Below are positions 60,001 through 64,000 of a stretch of DNA of 64,000 bases, piece after piece (within the stretch, counting starts at the first letter, position 1; each line of letters opens with the position of its first letter). The position numbers and the translations under genes are program-made. Where the stretch lies: positions 5,349,501-5,413,500 of the forward strand of contig JBBDHG010000026.1 of the NCBI GenBank assembly GCA_037951165.1, read 5' to 3'. Source of the stretch: Lophius americanus. Its lineage: Eukaryota > Chordata > Actinopteri > Lophiiformes > Lophiidae. The notes below the pieces were generated by a model. The model worked only from the letters and a program-made list of their open reading frames with translations, was not told where the DNA came from and did not search any database.

Positions 60001-60438
60001 ATTACAGACTTGAATGATCCAGCTTTGCTCTCTGCTGAACATGTTGCACCAAGTCTATCAGCGCCGTCATATTTGCACTGGCTCCTGTTTTGCGCTCCCT
60101 CTGGAAAACAGGCAAACCCATCAGGGACCATTAGTCTGTCTTCCAATGAGAAGAGAGACTCTCTCTTGCAGAGCTTTGTCATTGACCCAGACCGTGGTCG
60201 GGTGTTTTTACTAAACGTCTGTGACGCTGTGCCATTTGTGCTGGGCATTATCGCCTGGCATCACTCTTAATTTATGTTCTCTTGTCCTGACTAAAGATTA
60301 AAACAAGTCACCCGAGACTTCACACAGTGAGACGTTCCTGCGGAGGGGAATAAAAGGGCCACTAAAAAAGGTCACGTGGGACAGATGTATTGACAGGTGT
60401 TTTTAAAATTTCTAATTATTACCCCTTTACGTTTACAG

Positions 60439-60582
60439 ACGGATGCGGCGCTGATGTACGACGCCGTGCACGTTGTTGCGGTGGCAGTGCAGCAATCTCA
60501 GCAGATCACCGTCAGCTCTCTGCAGTGCAATCGCCACAAGCCCTGGCGCTTCGGGGGGCGTTTCATCGGCCTCATCAAAGAG
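60439..60582 (+). CDS. grik2: grik2 exon 7 (amino-terminal domain)
   Basis: The exon is 144 nt after gtttacag, phase 0 on both sides (gag|gtacag). It encodes TDAALMYDAVHVVAVAVQQS through RFIGLIKE, 48 residues (human 318-365). It contains the Cys of SSLQCNRHKPWRF, equivalent to human C347, the partner of C96 in exon 3. TDAALMYDAVHVV matches GluK2, while GluK1 begins TEAALMYDAVYMV. The variable stretch SQQIT replaces human FPQMT. Confidence 0.95.
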
Positions 60583-61279
60583 GTACAGGTCCATCAGTGT
60601 GCAGTTGCTTTGACCTCTGACCTCTGGAATCATCTAAAAGCTGCAGCGCGGGCATGTTGTATTGATCGTGTTTCTTCTTCCTCCTGTGATCATCACAATA
60701 ACATCCAACTTCCTAATTGCTTACTTTTAACACCCTAAGCAATCGTAACATTAACTATTTATTTATATATAACTAACAACCCCTTCCTCCTACCCCCCCG
60801 CCCGACAAAAGGCGACATCAAAGCCTCCATATGCCTTCTTAACTCCAGTCAGGGTCAGCCTTTTGCTTTGTTCTACAAAGCTCTTGTTTTCATTCTGTGG
60901 AGGGTATCATTGAATGTAATTTTCACAATGAGGCATTGGAATTGCTGACCCTCACCCCCCACCCCCCTCCCACCCTCTACCTGTCTGCTTCTCCAACAGC
61001 TTTGAAGTGAAACTTCAAGCACAATGAACAACATGCATAATGAACTCTTACCTGTCAGATCTGCTTCTATCCCGGCCGCCTTATTGTGTCTTGTTATGTC
61101 GTCGAGGCAGACAACGAGGAGGAGAGAGAGCCAGACGGAATTCATAATTGGGACAGTAAAAGTTTTATGTTTAGCCGGTGGATTGATATTGTTGAGAAAG
61201 ACGATACCTTAAGGTTAATGGAATGAGTGCGCAGAGAGCTGAGGACTTTTATTAGGCTTAATGCTTCTTCTGTCTGCAG
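60583..61279 (+). other. grik2: grik2 intron 7
   Basis: 697 bp, GT-AG (gtacag ... ctgcag). It contains a C-rich run at 60951-60977 (a G-quadruplex motif on the minus strand). Nothing else I can name. Confidence 0.92.
60951..60977 (-). other. G-quadruplex motif, minus strand
   Basis: The + strand has four C-runs (cacccccc, acccccc, tccc, accc) with loops of one to three bases. The minus strand therefore satisfies the usual G-quadruplex pattern. It lies in the 697-bp intron 7, about 370 bp after exon 7. Confidence 0.55.
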
Positions 61280-61387
61280 GCTCACTGGGAAGGTTTGACC
61301 GGACGAGTCCTCTTTAACAAGACCAATGGACTCAGGACAGATTTCGACCTGGACGTCATCAGTTTGAAGGAGGACGGCCTCGAAAAG
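61280..61387 (+). CDS. grik2: grik2 exon 8 (end of amino-terminal domain)
   Basis: The exon is 108 nt after gtctgcag, phase 0 (aag|gtgtgt). It encodes AHWEGLTGRVLFNKTNGLRT through ISLKEDGLEK, 36 residues (human 366-401). The sequon NKT equals human N378. AHWEGLTGR agrees with GluK2, while GluK1 has ARWDGLTGH. Confidence 0.95.
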
Positions 61388-62301
61388 GTGTGTCTGAGTC
61401 TTAAAGATAAAATAAAGTGAGGATGTGGTCAGCCTTTTTAAGACTCATTAACATCAAAGATACCAACAATATTATTTGTTATTCAAGCGTCATTCTGGCT
61501 AGTCTCAATAAAGTCATACGCGCTAGGGTCCAGAATTACCCGGGGACCTGTAGTAACTTGTAATAATTGTGGATGATGTCTGTAATATAATCCTGTGTGA
61601 ATACGCCATGCCTTAAAAAAAACTCCATTGAAAAGTACCTACGACATTTTGCCAAACACAGAGGTCATGTGATAATTTTTATTCCGAGCAAACCGGCACC
61701 TCGGTGATTTGGGATTGGAATTCATTACTTTGTTTCTCCTGCCCACTCTTTCTGCCTCTTGTCTGTTCGTGTTATGGCGTTTGCGGTGGATTTATTGAGA
61801 TTCTATTTTGACAGCCACGGCGCGTTTGAAGTGCTGATGATTGATGAGTCCTGTAGTTCACATTAGTTCTTGCAAATAGCCGTGTTCATCTCTGACGCAT
61901 TAGCCTAAGGGGTTTTGGTGCGACGCCGACTCCCATACTCCATACCCGCATTAACGTCATTGTTGATGACACTTGTGTCTTCACATATGATAATTACAGA
62001 TTTCTGTCACTCAGTTTTGACCGTTAGAATGAAAGCTGTTGATATCTCTAACATCAAAATTATTTGTTTAGCACTGATTTGGGCCATAAATAATGAATTT
62101 ATTTACTGTTTCTTTACTTAAGATAATTCACCGTATCCACTACAGTGATGTACTGTTTTGAATTTTACGGCTGTTTACTGTTGCCATTTGAGAGTTGTTG
62201 TTTTTAAATCAACAATCTAAACTAATAATTGTTCAATGGGCTTGCTGTAGACCAGTGTGTAGGGGAGAGGCGATAAAAAAAACAATGTTTTCTCTCAACA
62301 G
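61388..62301 (+). other. grik2: grik2 intron 8
   Basis: 914 bp, GT-AG (gtgtgt ... caacag). I see no repeat or other feature that I can name. Confidence 0.92.
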
Positions 62302-62415
62302 ATTGGAACGTGGGATCCTCCCAGCGGTCTGAACATGACAGAGAGTCACAAAAGCAAGACATCCAACATCACTGACTCTTTGGCTAACAAATCCCTTCGT
62401 GTATCCACCATACTG
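62302..62415 (+). CDS. grik2: grik2 exon 9 (linker and start of ligand-binding segment S1)
   Basis: The exon is 114 nt after ctcaacag, phase 0 (ctg|gtagac). It encodes IGTWDPPSGLNMTESHKSKT through SLRVSTIL, 38 residues (human 402-439). Three N-glycosylation sequons are kept (NMT, NIT, NKS, human N412, N423, N430). The last residues form the first strand of the ligand-binding domain. There the highly conserved SLIVTTIL of mammalian GluK1/2 reads SLRVSTIL, with Arg (cgt, 62398-62400) replacing Ile434. Confidence 0.94.
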
Positions 62416-62541
62416 GTAGACACAGAACAAATGAAATCCCACACAGTCCACAAACACACAGTGGAGGAAAAAGAAACAGCTCAATATCTAATACAGAACT
62501 GACAGATGTGATACCACACCAATTTGTTTTCCCCTGCCCAG
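62416..62541 (+). other. grik2: grik2 intron 9 (126 bp)
   Basis: The shortest intron, GT-AG (gtagac ... tgcccag). Its length is a multiple of three but the exon 9 frame meets TGA at 62500-62502. Retention would therefore end the protein after 28 intron-coded residues. Confidence 0.93.
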
Positions 62542-62748
62542 GAGGAGCCGTATGTAATGTTTAAGAAGTCGGATAAGCCTCTCTACGGGAACGACCGCTT
62601 TGAGGGCTTCTGTATCGACCTGCTGAGGGAGCTCTCTGGCATCCTGGGCTTCCGCTACGAGATGCGATTGGTGGAAGATGGGAAGTACGGAGCGTTGGAC
62701 GAGAGCACGGGCCAGTGGAACGGCATGGTGCGGGAGCTCATGGACCAC
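62542..62748 (+). CDS. grik2: grik2 exon 10 (ligand-binding segment S1)
   Basis: The exon is 207 nt after ctgcccag, phase 0 (cac|gtgagt). It encodes EEPYVMFKKSDKPLYGNDRF through GMVRELMDH, 69 residues (human 440-508). EEPYV and the Tyr of DGKYGA (human Y488, which stacks over the agonist) are intact. The other agonist contacts of S1 (human P516, A518, R523) would be in exon 11, outside the window. Differences from mammals include GFCID for GYCID and YGALDES for YGAQDDA. The exon has higher GC and third-position GC than the flanking introns, as expected for real coding sequence. Confidence 0.95.
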
Positions 62749-63407
62749 GTGAGTCATCCACTGTCATCAGGGTCCCAGAAATGATATCTCCAAGAAGGCA
62801 ATTCCTCGGACACTTATGAATTAAATTTCCCTTTCCAGCACTCCATCGCTAAATGATTCAATAATAGTAACAAATTAAATGCAGCGATCTCATCAGTGAG
62901 CTGTCACAATCATGGAACTTTACCTGACAATGAATTTTCCTACAAATAAGCCTAATCAGCTAATGGTCGTATTGTCCTGTCCTGATCATTTCTCTGTGCA
63001 ATAATGCAATTAAACTTCATGACAAAGCAGGAGATGCATTTTATTAGAATTGTCACCTTCACAAATAGGCTCTGGATTCTAGGCTTCAGTAAGATCCATA
63101 TTTACGGACTGGCGGCTGCAGCCGTCTGTCCTTATTCACTGAATCGGAAGGAAGGTGGTAGAAGTAATAGAAAGATATTTTTTTTGATTTTTCAAATAAA
63201 TAATCCTCCCAAAGAGTTTTTGTACTCTCCCTTTTACCCAAAGTGTTACCACGACTCTACTGCGGTCCAGCAAAGATTAAGAGTGTCGCCAAGATCAGAT
63301 CCTTCTTCTCTAAGCATGATCTGCGGAAAGGTCATCCACGCTTTTATTTTACCTGGAATGGATTAAGCGCACTCACTGTATTCAGGGTTGAGCCAGGAAT
63401 TTATCAC

Positions 63408-63445
63408 ATGTCTTCAGCCGGTAGAAAACCACCGGCTGAAGACAT
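63408..63445. repeat. perfect 15-bp inverted repeat (hairpin)
   Basis: atgtcttcagccggt (63408-63422) and accggctgaagacat (63431-63445) are exact reverse complements with an 8-nt loop. The arms show no mismatches, unlike the older repeats around. No terminator or T-tract follows closely. Confidence 0.85.
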
Positions 63446-63519
63446 TAATGAGAGGACATTGGTATCTCTCCTCATCCGTGTCTCTCTCTTTCTCGCTCTC
63501 ACTCTCTTTTTTTTCAATC

Positions 63520-63790
63520 CCGACCGGTCATGGCAGTAGGCCTTCCACCCTGAGTCTTGGATCTGCTCGGGGTTTCTGCCCGTTAAAGGGCAGTTTTTTT
63601 TTCGCCATTGTCGCCAAGTGCTGCTCAATGAGGAATTTGTTTGGTCCTGTAGATAATTATATAAAGAGTTTGGTCTAGACCTGCTCTTTCTGGAAAGAAC
63701 CTTGAGACAACTGTTGTTGTGATTTGGCGCGATATAAATAAAGATTGATTGATTGATTAATGATTGATTGATTTATGATTGATTGATTGG
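63520..63790 (+). repeat. L2-like LINE 3' end with (GATT)n tail
   Basis: Ordered blocks: 'ccaccctgagtcttggatct', 'gctcggggtttctgcccgtt', 'ttcgccattgtcgccaagtg', 'ctgctcaatg', 'accttgagacaactgttgtt', 'gtgatttggcgcgatataaa', 'taaagattgattgattgatt'. This is the well-known 3' end of fish L2-type LINEs, in which a short tandem repeat ends the element (GATT here, from 63740). Confidence 0.8.
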
Positions 63791-63796
63791 CACCGG

Positions 63797-64000
63797 CCCT
63801 ATTTAAGCCTCTCTTCACCGGTTATTGGGTCGTGGTAAAATTGATTTTAAGATTCTTCTGGTCACTTTTGAAGCACTCCATGGTCTAGTTCCTAGTTAAA
63901 TTGCTGGGATGCAGCTCTTCTAAGAACAGCTTCATATCATCAAGCTGATGACCTCATCTTCTTCGTCTTGCAGAAGAATGTGGACTTTTGGGCCTTGTTT
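63797..64000 (+). mobile_element. L2-type LINE ORF2 fragment (continues beyond window)
   Basis: The + strand frame from about 63834 reads 'KIDFKILLVTFEALHGLVPS', the conserved segment near the C-terminus of fish L2-type reverse-transcriptase proteins (family form FKILLLTFKALHGLAPSYL). A stop follows and the rest is degraded. It directly follows the tail of the preceding L2-like element. Confidence 0.6.

Larger units (their letters stand above)
37403..60438 (+). other. grik2: grik2 intron 6 (about 23 kb)
   Basis: The largest complete intron in the window, GT-AG (gtaggc ... tttacag). It holds R1 copies E-H, two minisatellites, two Tc1-like transposons, a possible Penelope-like fragment, a SINE and several microsatellites (listed separately). 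Stretches with nothing I can name include 39.2-42.1, 47.0-48.2, 48.5-50.3, 51.5-52.4, 52.6-53.8, 55.4-56.3 and 56.8-58.6 kb. Parts of 40.2-41.4 kb are AT-rich, low in repeats and contain many TAATTA-like sites, so could be conserved regulatory DNA. The sequence alone cannot show this. Confidence 0.9.
25596..62748 (+). other. grik2: grik2 gene segment: exons 2-10 of a kainate receptor subunit
   Basis: Nine exons (25596-25763, 27677-27934, 31536-31717, 34095-34148, 37229-37402, 60439-60582, 61280-61387, 62302-62415, 62542-62748) join to 1409 nt, in frame with no stop. They correspond to residues 39-508 of human GluK2. Exon lengths (168, 258, 182, 54, 174, 144, 108, 114, 207) and phases agree with vertebrate GRIK2 as I know it. 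GluK2 forms tetrameric kainate-gated cation channels in neuronal membranes. This part encodes the extracellular amino-terminal domain, which drives assembly, and the start of the agonist-binding domain. Identity as GluK2 rather than GluK1/3 rests on ESGPxGAEELAF (exon 2), VSDNRDSYYVSLYPDFSSLS (exon 3), ALAMGMM (exon 5) and the extended similarity of exons 6-9. A teleost GluK2 duplicate is possible. The pore, editing sites and C-terminus lie outside the window. Confidence 0.93.
62749..64000 (+). other. grik2: grik2 intron 10, 5' part
   Basis: Starts gtgagt and runs off the window. It contains a perfect hairpin (63408-63445), an L2-like LINE 3' end (63520-63790) and the start of another LINE fragment (63797 on). 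No further grik2 exon (expected to begin with the KADLAVAPL-like segment) is seen before 64000. Confidence 0.9.

Overview
The window is vertebrate genomic DNA, almost certainly from a teleost fish. It is AT-rich and intron-dominated, full of microsatellites and fish-type interspersed repeats (Tc1-like transposons, L2- and RTE-type LINE ends, tRNA-derived SINEs). The only gene I can support is a kainate-type ionotropic glutamate receptor on the + strand. Its nine exons translate to a protein closest to vertebrate GluK2 (GRIK2/GluR6), with paralogue-specific residues favouring GluK2 over GluK1 and GluK3.

Layout: 1-25595 is the 3' part of a large intron (intron 1 in vertebrate GRIK2 numbering). 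No signal-peptide exon was found in it. Exons 2-6 lie at 25.6-37.4 kb, separated by introns of 1.9-3.6 kb. Intron 6 is very large (37403-60438, about 23 kb). Exons 7-10 are clustered at 60.4-62.7 kb with short introns (697, 914 and 126 bp). The window ends inside intron 10, so the membrane-spanning, pore and C-terminal exons lie beyond the right edge. All nine exons have AG/GT borders and compatible phases, and join to 1409 nt with no stop or frameshift. They encode residues about 39-508 in human GluK2 numbering: the whole amino-terminal domain and the first part of ligand-binding segment S1.

The non-coding part is mostly repeats. There are three degraded Tc1-like DNA transposons (22.2-23.5 kb on +; 43.8-44.7 and 58.7-60.0 kb on -). 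The first is split by an RTE-type LINE fragment, and the second sits inside a 2-kb inverted-repeat structure. There is also a second RTE fragment, several L2-like LINE 3' ends, two families of tRNA-derived SINE, and a 305-bp MITE with perfect 15-bp terminal repeats. Two minisatellites (23-bp and 32-bp units) lie nearly head to tail at 45.9-46.9 kb.

A dispersed repeat that I cannot name occurs at least eight times, always on the + strand. It has an internal modular repeat and is the most unusual structural feature of the window.

I found no convincing second protein-coding gene, true tRNA, rRNA, CRISPR array or bacterial feature. The many short open frames elsewhere look like chance frames or transposon remnants. 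I saw no clear evidence of a new biological system. The points most worth checking are the unnamed modular repeat family, a tandem splice donor after exon 3, an arginine at a normally hydrophobic position at the start of the ligand-binding domain, a hammerhead-like core in a possible Penelope-like fragment, and a degenerate 30-bp array in intron 1.
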